Assembly (NCBI RefSeq): GCF_002050515.1 | Contig: NZ_LTAY01000081.1 | Location: forward strand, 1-64,000 | Length of the DNA: 64,000 bases | From: Clostridium thermobutyricum DSM 4928 | GTDB lineage: Bacteria > Bacillota > Clostridia > Clostridiales > Clostridiaceae | Reading direction: 5' to 3' | In this document: positions 9,080 through 17,625 of the stretch, one piece after another | Layout: the number at the start of each line of letters is the position of its first letter | How positions within the stretch are numbered: position 1 is the first letter of the stretch | Program-made: the position numbers and the translations under genes | Notes under the pieces: model-generated | What the model saw: the letters and a program-made list of their open reading frames with translations, nothing else | Databases searched by the model: none | Told to the model about the DNA's origin: nothing

Positions 9080-10444
9080 TTATTCCATCATTTTTGAAAT
9101 TTTATTACTTAGAAGAAGTAATACTCCTCCTAAAACTATACATACTATTGAAATCATTAAGAATATATCTTTTGCTCCAAATGATTCTAAGTTAGATGCT
9201 ATAAATCCACCTAATATATTAGCAACTCCTGTACTTGCAAGCCAAATTCCCATTAAAAGTGATGCAAGTTTTGCTGGAGCTATTTTTGTTACCATTGATA
9301 ACCCAATTGGTGAAAGACAAAGTTCTCCAGTAGTATTAAAGAAATAAGTTATTACAAGCCACCACATACTAGCTTTAGCTACTGGATTTTCTGTATTTCC
9401 AACTGAAATTGTAGCAAATACCATTACTAAGAATCCAATACCTAATACTATCATACCTATTGCCATTTTTACTGGAACTTTTAAATCACCTTTTTCTCTA
9501 TTTGCAAGCTTAAACCAAATTTTCGCAAATATTGGTGAAAGTATAAGTACAAATACTGGGTTAAGTGATTGTAACCATGAAACTGGAATTGTCATTCCTA
9601 ATACATTTCTATTAGTTAATTTTTCAGCAAACATTGTAAGTGAACTTCCTGCTTGTTCAAATCCAGCCCAGAAGAATATAACAAATGCTGCAAGTATAAA
9701 TATTGAAATTGTTCTTCTTTTCTCTTGTTTTGTTAAAGGTTTCTTCTCTACTACTTTTTCTTTCTTTTCTACTTTTTTATTTTCTATATGTCCTAAATAT
9801 TTAGGTGAGAAAATTACAAAGATAATTTGTCCAAGTATCATTCCTATAGCAGCAGCTAAGAATCCATATTTAAATCCATATTGAACTATTGCTCCATTTA
9901 CTTTCTCTGCAAAAATATTTTCAGCTAATAATCCACAAATAATTGGAGCTATTAAAGAACCTACATTGATACCCATATAGAATATTGTAAAAGCTGAATC
10001 TTTTCTTTTATCTCCTTCAGGATAAAGTTGTCCAACAACTGTTGATATATTTGGTTTAAAGAATCCATTTCCTATTATTAAAAGTGCTAGACCTAAGAAT
10101 AATCCAATGTGTCCAGGAATTCCAAATAAAACTAAATTTCCAACAACCATTATTGCTCCACCGACTACTATAGCTAGCTTTTGCCCTAAAAATCTATCTG
10201 CTAAGAATCCTCCAATTATTGGAGTAAAATATGTGAATCCTGTATATAATCCATATATCATAGCTCCTGTGCTGACAGAAAACCCAAGTCCACCTTGCAC
10301 AAAGCTAGTTGTCAAATATAAAATCAATAAAGATCTCATTCCATAATAACTAAATCTTTCCCACATTTCTGTAAAAAATAAAAGATATAGCCCCGGCGGA
10401 TGTTTCATTTTTGTATTATTTCTAATAACATCTGTTTTTTCCAT
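9080..10444 (-). CDS. dtpT: Proton-coupled di/tripeptide transporter (POT/PTR2 family)
   Basis: Cytoplasmic-membrane symporter of the MFS-related POT family importing di- and tripeptides with protons. At 454 residues it has about 12-14 helices. Family signatures are FTEMWERFSYYGMRSLLILY at the N-terminus (ExxERFxYYG) and FFKPNISTVVGQLY further on. A basic cytosolic loop (about residues 222-245) splits the two halves. GGGGGAG precedes the ATG. A consensus-like promoter lies at 10534-10562. A single-gene unit, suited to an amino-acid-fermenting clostridium. Confidence 0.9.
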   Translation of the reverse strand: MEKTDVIRNNTKMKHPPGLYLLFFTEMWERFSYYGMRSLLILYLTTSFVQGGLGFSVSTGAMIYGLYTGFTYFTPIIGGFLADRFLGQKLAIVVGGAIMVVGNLVLFGIPGHIGLFLGLALLIIGNGFFKPNISTVVGQLYPEGDKRKDSAFTIFYMGINVGSLIAPIICGLLAENIFAEKVNGAIVQYGFKYGFLAAAIGMILGQIIFVIFSPKYLGHIENKKVEKKEKVVEKKPLTKQEKRRTISIFILAAFVIFFWAGFEQAGSSLTMFAEKLTNRNVLGMTIPVSWLQSLNPVFVLILSPIFAKIWFKLANREKGDLKVPVKMAIGMIVLGIGFLVMVFATISVGNTENPVAKASMWWLVITYFFNTTGELCLSPIGLSMVTKIAPAKLASLLMGIWLASTGVANILGGFIASNLESFGAKDIFLMISIVCIVLGGVLLLLSNKISKMME

Positions 10445-10758
10445 GTATACTCCCCCTAAAATTCTTTCGTCATTTGTTCATTTTATTTAACATTTTTAAA
10501 TTTTTCTCTGTTTTTGTTTAATACTTTAATAAAATTATAACATAGTTCAAAAATTTATTCAAATTACCCTAAAAAAATTATGCATTTTGAAATTTAGCCA
10601 ACCTTTTATTCACAATTCAATATTATATTTTGTTTTTTATACAATTTTTTTAACAATATCTTTCAATCATTTTAATTTTCAGAATATTCTTTATTTTAGA
10701 TTTTAGTTTTATTAATTAAAATATATTTTTTTGATATACTTTATCTGAGGTGTTTTTT
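10445..10758. promoter_or_regulatory. Divergent intergenic region with dtpT promoter
   Basis: On the minus strand TTGAAT (10562-10557) and TATAAT (10539-10534) are separated by exactly 17 bases and would drive dtpT. On the plus strand TATACT near 10735 may serve the metallophosphoesterase, with no clear -35. The rest is AT-rich without a recognisable RNA structure. Confidence 0.55.
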
Positions 10759-12270
10759 ATGAAAAATATAAAAATTTATTTTACTTCTGATACACATGGA
10801 TTCATATATCCAACTGATTATAAAGATAACAATTTAAAAAATATTGGATTATTAAACATAATAAATGAATTTAAAAAAGATCCTAACACATTAATAATAG
10901 ATGGTGGTGATACTATACAAGGTTCACCTTTTATAACATTTTTATCTAATAAAAAATTTAAAGATCATCCTTTAAGCTTAGTTATGAATATTGGTAAATA
11001 TGATTTTATTACCCTTGGAAACCACGATTTTAATTATGGTTATTCTTATTTAGAAAAATATTTAAATGGATTAAATTGTGAATGTATATGTTCTAATGTT
11101 TTAGATAAACAAGACAAACTTCCTATAAAACCTTATTCAATAAAAACTTTAGAAAATGGTTTAAAGGTAGGTTTAATAGGTTTAACTACAGAATTTATTC
11201 CAATTTGGGAAAATCCTCAGAATCTTATAAATATAGATATATTAAACTCTTTTGAAACTTGCAAAAAATATCATGATTTATTAAAAGATAAAGTTGATTT
11301 ATTAATACTTGTCTATCATGGTGGATTTGAAAATGATATAGATACAGGAAAATCATTAAGTAAAACAACTGAAAATATAGCCTATAAAATATGCAAAGAG
11401 CTTAAATTTGATCTTATTTTAACAGGACATCAACACATGGAAATTGAAAATAAAGAACTTTTTAATACTCATATAGTTCAACCTTCAAATAATGCTAAAA
11501 AATACGCTCTTATTAATGTAGATATAGCTAAAAATAAAAAATATATAACTTCAAAGCTAATAACTCCTAAAATTAATCCTAATAATGAATGTTTAGAAAA
11601 ACTTCTTCCATTAGAAAAAGATGTTCAAATATGGCTTGATACGCCAGTTGGATTTTTAGATATTCCACTTATCCCAAAATCTCATTTAGAAATGGCTATA
11701 GAAGGAAGTTATTTAGCTAACTTTGTAAATGATGTACAATTGGAGATTTCAAAAGCAGATATATCTTGTACGTCTTTTGCAAACTCAATTAAAGGATTTA
11801 ATAAAGAAGTTACTATTAGAGATATAGTTTCTACATATATTTATCCTAATACTCTTGTAGTTTTAGAAGTTACAGGAGAAATATTAAAAAAAGCTCTTAT
11901 CAGATCTTCTGAGTATTTTAAATTAGAAAATGGAAATATATCTATTTCTGAAAATTTTCTAAAACCAAAAGTTGCACATTACAATTATGATTATTTTTCA
12001 AATATAGAATATACTTTTGATTTAAATAAAACAGGTGCTGAAAGAGTTTCTTCATTTAAATATAAAGAAAAAGAAATTAAAAATACAGATACATTTTCTT
12101 TAGTTATGAATAATTATAGAGCTAGCGGAGTTTCTGGATATAAATTTTTTAAAGAATGTAAAGTTTTAAAAGAAATCCAAATTGAAATGCCCGAAATACT
12201 TATAGCTTATTTTAGAAAATATAAAAATGTAAAAGTAAATAAGAAAAAATGGATAAAAATCAAATATTAA
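10759..12270 (+). CDS. Cytosolic 5'-nucleotidase/UshA-like metallophosphoesterase
   Basis: Two-domain metallophosphoesterase. The N-terminal calcineurin-like domain has SDTHG, DGGDTIQGS, LGNHDFNYG, a YHGG motif and GHQHME, all metal ligands of the 5'-nucleotidase family. A C-terminal UshA-type substrate domain (from about residue 300) follows. There is no signal peptide, so it should act in the cytosol, perhaps on nucleotides or cyclic nucleotides; the substrate is open. The start at 10759 (ATG) is preferred: the in-frame GTG at 10750 overlaps the GAGG site. Confidence 0.82.
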   Translation: MKNIKIYFTSDTHGFIYPTDYKDNNLKNIGLLNIINEFKKDPNTLIIDGGDTIQGSPFITFLSNKKFKDHPLSLVMNIGKYDFITLGNHDFNYGYSYLEKYLNGLNCECICSNVLDKQDKLPIKPYSIKTLENGLKVGLIGLTTEFIPIWENPQNLINIDILNSFETCKKYHDLLKDKVDLLILVYHGGFENDIDTGKSLSKTTENIAYKICKELKFDLILTGHQHMEIENKELFNTHIVQPSNNAKKYALINVDIAKNKKYITSKLITPKINPNNECLEKLLPLEKDVQIWLDTPVGFLDIPLIPKSHLEMAIEGSYLANFVNDVQLEISKADISCTSFANSIKGFNKEVTIRDIVSTYIYPNTLVVLEVTGEILKKALIRSSEYFKLENGNISISENFLKPKVAHYNYDYFSNIEYTFDLNKTGAERVSSFKYKEKEIKNTDTFSLVMNNYRASGVSGYKFFKECKVLKEIQIEMPEILIAYFRKYKNVKVNKKKWIKIKY

Positions 12271-12333
12271 TTGTATAACATTTTAAAACTTGTCAATACT
12301 CTTTAATGAGAACAGCATTAAGGAGTTGATTTT

Positions 12334-12720
12334 TTGAATAAAGTTATATTAACAGGTCGTTTAACAAATGATTTAGAATTAAAATACTCTAAAGAAAAAG
12401 GTACCCCTTATACAAAAGGTACATTAGCAGTAAATGATAGAATCAAAGATACAACTTACTTTATTCCTTTTGTTATTTTCAACAAAAATGCAGAAGCTAT
12501 ATGTGAATTCACTAAAAAAGGAAGTAACATAGGTATATTTGGAAAACTTGAACGTAACCCATATGTAAATGAACAAAAAAATATTACAGAATATAACACA
12601 ACTGTTCTCGCAGAAGGCTTTGAATTTATTAATTCTTCAAGAAGAAAAAATAATGATGAAGTCATATTAAAACGTGATGAAGATTTAGAACTTATTTCAA
12701 GTGATAATCTACCATTTTAA
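12334..12720 (+). CDS. ssb: Single-stranded DNA-binding protein paralogue
   Basis: OB-fold SSB of 128 residues, shorter than the housekeeping SSB (usually about 140-170). MNKVILTGRLTNDLELKYS opens the OB fold, and a short linker follows residue 100. The acidic C-terminal tip ends in DNLPF, matching the D-D-x-P-F peptide that binds partner repair and replication proteins. The start is a TTG at 12334, 8 bases after AAGGAG. It does not sit between rpsF and rpsR, so it is more likely an accessory copy used in repair, uptake or phage contexts. Confidence 0.85.
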   Translation: MNKVILTGRLTNDLELKYSKEKGTPYTKGTLAVNDRIKDTTYFIPFVIFNKNAEAICEFTKKGSNIGIFGKLERNPYVNEQKNITEYNTTVLAEGFEFINSSRRKNNDEVILKRDEDLELISSDNLPF

Positions 12721-12731
12721 TATTGCTATAT

Positions 12732-12783
12732 TTGACTGAACCCCCCATAGTTATATCCCCTTATAACATATCCATTCAGTCAA
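12732..12783. other. Nested inverted repeat with C-rich internal loop
   Basis: An outer 9-bp perfect stem TTGACTGAA (12732-12740) / TTCAGTCAA (12775-12783) encloses an inner 6-bp stem GTTATA (12750-12755) / TATAAC (12762-12767). A run of six C and a run of four C sit in the loops (G on the other strand). It has no T run and precedes a separate terminator. Role unknown. Confidence 0.5.
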
Positions 12784-12791
12784 TTATATAA

Positions 12792-12827
12792 AAAGGAATT
12801 GTCTTTATCTTAAAAGACAATTCCTTT
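12792..12827. terminator. Bidirectional terminator between ssb and a convergent gene
   Basis: Stem AAAGGAATTGTCTTT / AAAGACAATTCCTTT with T-rich runs on both strands, placed between converging genes. Confidence 0.9.
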
Positions 12828-12832
12828 CTTTA

Positions 12833-13024
12833 TTATTCTTTATTATTTTTTTCCTTAATTAACTCTTCTAATATATCAAGTTTTATATTAATTTCTTGAA
12901 AATGTAAACTCATTTTATCTTGTATTTTTCTTTGTCTTTCAGGAATAAGATAACATATATTATATAAAATCCATCCTATAAAAGCTAAACCTACTAAATA
13001 TCCTAATATTCCTCCAATATACAC
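12833..13024 (-). CDS. Small membrane protein with cytosolic helix (63 aa)
   Basis: GTG start at 13024 behind GAGGAGTG. One glycine-rich membrane span (about residues 3-27) is followed by a charged, probably helical segment (RQRKIQDKMSLHFQEINIKL). No family recognised. It has its own terminator, shared with ssb. Confidence 0.6.
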   Translation of the reverse strand: MYIGGILGYLVGLAFIGWILYNICYLIPERQRKIQDKMSLHFQEINIKLDILEELIKEKNNKE

Positions 13025-13169
13025 TATTAATCACTCCTCTTATAAATTCATCTTTGCTCAATAAATATATTTTAACATTTATTATATTATTTAAACAATT
13101 ATATCCAAAATATTTTAACAAATAAAATATGTAATTATTACCCTTTTAAACTTTTATCTGCTCAAATAA

Positions 13170-13193
13170 AAAAAGATAGACTTTTGTCTATCC
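13170..13193 (-). terminator. Terminator of the flavodoxin-DUF3793 operon
   Basis: Stem GATAGAC / GTCTATC with loop TTTT, then a long T run on the minus strand, abutting the stop at 13194. Confidence 0.85.
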
Positions 13194-13829
13194 TTAAAGC
13201 TTTATACTAAATTTAATGTTCTTATTAAACATATCTACTATATTTAATAATGCTTTATTTTCTTCAATACTTTTTATCATAATGTTTTTTGATATATCAT
13301 ACTTATTAAAAATATCTTTAGCATTATTATAATTATTAAATACCTTCCAATACCCACACATTAAACATTTTTTATCTGAACATTCCATAAAGTCTATAAC
13401 ATCTTCTATAGGAATTCCTAAAAATACTCCTAATTCATGTGGACAATGATATTTTTCATATCTATAAACTAAAATATCTAAATTTTCCTCTAAAGTTAAC
13501 GTTAAATCATATCCTAATTTATTAAGAAATTCCCTATTATCTTTTTTATTTATACAGTTTAATAAATTTTCTTCATTATATATTAAAATTATTTCTGCTT
13601 TTGTCCCTTTTCTAAGTACAATCTCTTTTAACTTTAATATTTCTAAAAATTCTTTTTTATAGTTACTCCATATAGAATACTCTTTTTTATCATAAGAAAG
13701 AGTTATTGTTGAGGATGGTTTTAACCCACCTATCACTGGTGATAATGTAAACAACAAATATTTTTCTAAGCTCTCTTTTGTATCCATCCCACCTATTTTT
13801 TTATAAAAATCTAATATTTTTTTACTCAT
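13194..13829 (-). CDS. DUF3793 family protein, paired with flavodoxin
   Basis: 211 residues. CPHELGVFLGIPIEDVIDFM, then CLMCGYWKVFNN, are the hallmark of DUF3793, a family common in clostridia and often found beside flavodoxin and iron genes. Several Cys in the C-terminal half (CPHE, CSDKKCLMC) could bind a metal or cluster; that is inference. The ATG at 13829 sits behind AGGAGG. It begins 20 bases after the flavodoxin stop, in the same Fur-boxed operon. Confidence 0.8.
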   Translation of the reverse strand: MSKKILDFYKKIGGMDTKESLEKYLLFTLSPVIGGLKPSSTITLSYDKKEYSIWSNYKKEFLEILKLKEIVLRKGTKAEIILIYNEENLLNCINKKDNREFLNKLGYDLTLTLEENLDILVYRYEKYHCPHELGVFLGIPIEDVIDFMECSDKKCLMCGYWKVFNNYNNAKDIFNKYDISKNIMIKSIEENKALLNIVDMFNKNIKFSIKL

Positions 13830-13849
13830 CAATAACTCCTCCTAACAAT

Positions 13850-14272
13850 TTATTTAACTACACTTTTTCCTATTTCAATTAACTTTTCTCTTTCTTCTCC
13901 CTCTGGAAACTCATTTGTTATAACTCCATTTTTAACTAAATTAGCTCCATAACCTTCCATTCTTTCTTCCCAAAGTTCCATCCATTCTCCAGTTCCCCAG
14001 CCATAAGAACCAAAAAGAATCATATCTTTTCCACTAACTACTTCTTTTATTTCTTCAACAAAAGGTTCCATTTCCATTTCTTCTATAACTTCTGATCCCA
14101 TTGCTGGTGAACCAAGCATTACTAAATCACAATTTGTTATATCTTCTTTTGAACTTTCTCCTACAGTTTTTATTGTTAATTCTGCTCCTGCTTCTTTTAC
14201 TCCTTTAGCTAAAAGATTTGCCATTTCTTCTGTATTACCTGTTCCTGTCCAATAAATTATATTTACTTTCAT
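13850..14272 (-). CDS. Short-chain flavodoxin
   Basis: 140-residue FMN electron carrier that replaces ferredoxin when iron is short. The phosphate loop is WTGTGNTEEMA (about 8-18), and FMN-stacking loops GSPAMGSE and GSYGWGTGEWMEL follow. There is no signal peptide. It is first gene of a two-gene operon with DUF3793. A close match to the Fur operator lies 17 bases upstream of the start, so induction by iron limitation is expected. Confidence 0.9.
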   Translation of the reverse strand: MKVNIIYWTGTGNTEEMANLLAKGVKEAGAELTIKTVGESSKEDITNCDLVMLGSPAMGSEVIEEMEMEPFVEEIKEVVSGKDMILFGSYGWGTGEWMELWEERMEGYGANLVKNGVITNEFPEGEEREKLIEIGKSVVK

Positions 14273-14288
14273 AATTCCATCTCCTTAT

Positions 14289-14303
14289 TGATACTGATTA
14301 TCA
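14289..14303 (-). promoter_or_regulatory. Fur box upstream of flavodoxin
   Basis: TGATAATCAGTATCA on the minus strand matches the 7-1-7 Fur consensus TGATAAT-N-ATTATCA at 13 of 14 positions. Confidence 0.75.
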
Positions 14304-14375
14304 TTTATATTTATAATATATTATTTTTCTTTTCTGCTGTCAATATTTTTTTATTCTTAATTTTTAAATAAAAAA

Positions 14376-14417
14376 ATAAGAGTTATTTAAGGCTTATCTT
14401 CCTTAAATAACTCTTAT
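14376..14417 (-). terminator. Terminator after the 64-residue membrane-anchored protein
   Basis: 17-bp stem (AGTTATTTAAGG core) with an 8-base loop and a T run on the minus strand, 59 bases past the stop. Confidence 0.85.
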
Positions 14418-14475
14418 CTTCATTTTAAACTCTTTGAAAATAAAATTATGTACATAGCTATTGGTAAAATTCTCA

Positions 14476-14670
14476 TTATTTTGCTACATTAAAATTTTTT
14501 GAATTTTCCAAGTTAATTTCTTTTGTTACTGCTTCAATAGTTTTTTTGGAGCTTACGCTATTATTGTTTTGATATGCTTTATATTTATCATCATTGATTG
14601 TTTTATAAGTAATACTTCCTACAACTATAAATAAAATTAAAATTATTAATACTATTAACTTTTTACTCAC
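14476..14670 (-). CDS. 64-residue membrane-anchored micro-protein
   Basis: Start taken as the GTG at 14670, 8 bases after GGGGG; a TTG five codons upstream overlaps that site. One membrane span (about residues 4-22) is followed by a polar 40-residue tail rich in Asn, Lys and Ser. Unknown function. It resembles in layout the protein at 7304-7480. Confidence 0.5.
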   Translation of the reverse strand: MSKKLIVLIILILFIVVGSITYKTINDDKYKAYQNNNSVSSKKTIEAVTKEINLENSKNFNVAK

Positions 14671-14754
14671 AGCCACTGCCCCCAATCAATTACTATTTTA
14701 TGACTTTCAACCTTTTATTTCAACTTTTATTCTTTTTATTAACTAAATATTAAT

Positions 14755-14792
14755 AAAAAACCTTAGTTTATTTACATAAACCAAGGTTTTTT
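14755..14792 (-). terminator. Terminator after the Bce-type permease gene
   Basis: AAAAAACCTT / AAGGTTTTTT stem with long T run, 130 bases past the permease stop. Confidence 0.85.
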
Positions 14793-14926
14793 TTAGAATT
14801 AATATTTTAATTAATATTTATAATTTTTATGAATTATTTATTAAAAATGTACTATACCATGCTATTCTACATATATAATTATATATTTCCTCTCTCTTAT
14901 TTAACATAAATGAAATTTTAGTATTT

Positions 14927-16846
14927 TTATTCCTCTTTCAATCTTTCAACTACAGATTCTTTATCTTTCATTCCTTTTAATAATCTTCTAGGTAGTACCA
15001 TAGTTAAAAGAATTATTATAAAAATTACTATTAAAACTGAAATCAAATATGCTAATAAATTAAATCCTCCATAAATAGGAATAAATTTAGGTGCTATTAA
15101 TGAAGCTATTAATCCCAAAGGAATTATAAGAATAAGACTAAATAGTACATAATATGCTCCTTCATATGTTAAGAGCTTCTTTTGATTTTTAAATTCCATT
15201 CCAATTGCTTCAAGCATAGCAAATTCTCTTTTTCTAGTTAATAAATCACTTGTTATTATATTTATTATATTAAGTATGGCTATTACACCAAATATTAAAG
15301 CCCCTATTGAAACTCCACTTATTATACCTGCTTTTAATGAACTTATTCCATCTTTAAAGCTTTCTTTACTTTTTATATTTAAATCTGGGCTATTTAATAT
15401 GCTTTTCACTTCTTCTTCAACACTTCTTATTTTAGTTTTATCTGTAAATATATCTATACTTGATATTACAGCTTTATCTTTAAAAATTTCTTTTACTCTT
15501 TCTTTTTCTAAAGTTAATATTCCAAAATTAGTTTTTATATAATTTTCATCATAATCTTTTATTATTGTCATTATTTCAAATTCTTCTTTTTTATTATTAA
15601 TTTCAATAGTTATTTTATCTCCTGCTTTTAATCCATTAGTAACCTCTGACATTCCTCTATTTAATATAAGGTATTGTCCACTTTTAAATTTTTCTTTATC
15701 AAATTTACCATCTACTATTTTTACTCTTTTAATTTGTTTTTCTATTTCTTCTTCATTAAATCCTTTAACTGAAGCTTGTATAGCTTTATTCTGAATATCT
15801 TTTCTCATATCATATGATTCTGTATAATTTTCAAATTCCTTTATTGCTTCTTCTGATAATTTTAAAGTAGGATAAGTACTAAAAGGTATCCCTGGTTTCA
15901 TTTCAGTTCCTTCATATACACTTTCAACTTTTTTAACTCCATTTAAATTTTCTATCTCTTTTATTTTTTCCTCATCAATTCCACTTTCTAAAGTAGATGA
16001 ATCAGCACTTACACTTACGTCCCCAATATTATATCTTTTGCTATGCTCATCAACATCTAACCCCAGTCCTGAAACTAAAGCAAAAATAAATAATGTTGAA
16101 CTTAATGCTATTGAAACAATAGACAATGCTACCTTTTTTTTATTTTTAACTATGTTAGCATATGCCATATTTTTTATTTTTCCACCTTTAATTCCTTTTC
16201 TAGTTTTCTTTTTATTATTAAAAGATATTATATCTGTTGAATTATACTTTAATGCTTCTATTGGAGATATTTCTGAAGCTAATTTAACTGGTTTTTTAAT
16301 ACTCCTATAAAGAGTTAAATAAGTAAATAAAATTGCTATAATAGATGGAATTAAGTAATTATTTAAATTTATATATTCACCTATTATTGTTTCTTTTAAT
16401 ATCATATTTCCAATTAATCTTCCTAACACAAGTCCTAATATCACTCCTATAGGAATACCAATTAAAGAAATCTTTATAACTATAAAACTTATAATTTTTT
16501 CTATTTGCTTTTTTGTGCAACCTATAGTTTTTAATTGTCCATAAAATCTAATATCTTTAACTATAGAAATGTAAAAAATATTATAAATTATAAGGTATCC
16601 ACTAAACATCACTATAAAAATTAAAAATGCAAAACTATACATTTCTACTATTGAAAAACTTCTAGCTTTATCAACTTTTATTAATGCTTTACTTCCTTCA
16701 TAAAAAACCACTCCTATATAACTTACAATAGAAAGTAAAAGACTTGTTAATGTTATAGACACCACAGTATATAAATTTCTTTTTTTATCACTATTCATTA
16801 TTTTTTTAGTTAATACTTTAATTCCATTATTATTATTTAAAAGCAT
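14927..16846 (-). CDS. BceB/YxdM-type ABC transporter permease
   Basis: FtsX-fold permease of a peptide-antibiotic resistance transporter. At 639 residues it has the Bce layout: four N-terminal-half helices after an initial one, a large external domain (about residues 270-500, between helix groups) and a C-terminal block of three helices. Start at 16846 behind GGAGG; an upstream TTG would use that site as codons. It follows the ATPase gene by one base. Because that ATPase has an internal stop, this permease may have no working partner. Family clear, exact peptide substrate unknown. Confidence 0.82.
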   Translation of the reverse strand: MLLNNNNGIKVLTKKIMNSDKKRNLYTVVSITLTSLLLSIVSYIGVVFYEGSKALIKVDKARSFSIVEMYSFAFLIFIVMFSGYLIIYNIFYISIVKDIRFYGQLKTIGCTKKQIEKIISFIVIKISLIGIPIGVILGLVLGRLIGNMILKETIIGEYINLNNYLIPSIIAILFTYLTLYRSIKKPVKLASEISPIEALKYNSTDIISFNNKKKTRKGIKGGKIKNMAYANIVKNKKKVALSIVSIALSSTLFIFALVSGLGLDVDEHSKRYNIGDVSVSADSSTLESGIDEEKIKEIENLNGVKKVESVYEGTEMKPGIPFSTYPTLKLSEEAIKEFENYTESYDMRKDIQNKAIQASVKGFNEEEIEKQIKRVKIVDGKFDKEKFKSGQYLILNRGMSEVTNGLKAGDKITIEINNKKEEFEIMTIIKDYDENYIKTNFGILTLEKERVKEIFKDKAVISSIDIFTDKTKIRSVEEEVKSILNSPDLNIKSKESFKDGISSLKAGIISGVSIGALIFGVIAILNIINIITSDLLTRKREFAMLEAIGMEFKNQKKLLTYEGAYYVLFSLILIIPLGLIASLIAPKFIPIYGGFNLLAYLISVLIVIFIIILLTMVLPRRLLKGMKDKESVVERLKEE

Positions 16847-16847
16847 T

Positions 16848-17516
16848 TTAATTTCCTCCAACTATTTTTCCATCTTCAATTCTTATAACTCTATCTGCCA
16901 TTTGAGCAATCTTTTCATTGTGAGTAATCATTATTATAGTTTGAGAAAATTTCTTACTAGTTAATTTTAAAAGTCCTAAAACTTCATTTTCTGTCTTGCT
17001 ATCTAAATTTCCTGTTGGTTCATCAGCAAGAATTATAGAAGGCTTTGATGCTAAAGCTCTTCCTATAGCAACTCTCTGTCTTTGTCCCCCTGAAAGACTA
17101 TCAGGTAATCTATCTTTCTTATCTTTAAGCCCTAATGTCTCTAAAATTAAGTTTATATAATTTTCATCTATTTTTTCCCCATCTAATTCTAAAGGTAAAA
17201 CTATATTTTCATATATATTCAATATTTGAATTAGATTATAGCTTTGAAAAATAAATCCAATATTTCTTCTTCTAAAAATAGTTTTTTTGTTATCTTACAT
17301 TTTAGAAATATTTTTTCCTTCTATTATAACTTCTCCTGATGTTTCTTTATCTAATCCTCCTATAAGATTTAAAAGAGTACTTTTTCCTGAACCTGAAGTT
17401 CCTACTATTGCTAAAAATTCTCCTTTATTAACTTCTAAGTTTACATTATCTAAAGCTTTTACTAAACTTTCATCTTTTCCATAATATTTTTTTAACCCAT
17501 TTACTTTTAATATCAT
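16848..17516 (-). pseudogene. BceA-type ABC ATPase interrupted by an in-frame TAA
   Basis: The full frame would encode 222 residues: Walker A GTSGSGKST, Q-loop FIFQSYNL, signature LSGGQRQR, Walker B IILADEP, H-loop MITHN. Codon 74 is TAA (17297-17295) between ISKM and DNKKTIFRRRNIGFIFQ. The frame is the same on both sides, so this is one nonsense change and not an indel. The first part holds only Walker A. The second part lacks its own good start. Either the transporter is inactive, the stop is read through, or the base call is wrong. Confidence 0.85.
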
Positions 17517-17579
17517 TTTAACAACTCCTCATAAATTCTTTCTATACTTTAATTTTACAGTCCTTTTTTATAAAAGGAC

Positions 17580-17625
17580 TCACAGAACTGTTATATTCAT
17601 CTCTTTTTTTATCACAGTTTTGTTA
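17580..17625 (-). promoter_or_regulatory. Two BceR-type operator half-site pairs upstream of the ABC genes
   Basis: TCACA-GAAC-TGTTA (17580-17593) and TCACA-GTTT-TGTTA (17612-17625) both fit the T-N-ACA-N4-TGT-N-A pattern known for Bce-type response regulators. They are 32 bp apart. An extended -10 (TGTAAAAT) lies downstream near 17555, with no good -35, as expected for an activated promoter. Confidence 0.5.

Noticed and set aside
12334-12720. SSB as sign of a phage or conjugative element
   Set aside because: No other phage or conjugation gene lies near it.
14417-14476. 18-codon ORF (start overlapping TAATG after the 64-residue gene)
   Set aside because: No ribosome site, very short, runs into the terminator.
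16848-17222. Second half of the ABC ATPase as an independent gene
   Set aside because: Its apparent start is an internal Leu codon (TTG) in FQSYNLIQIL with no ribosome site; it lacks Walker A.
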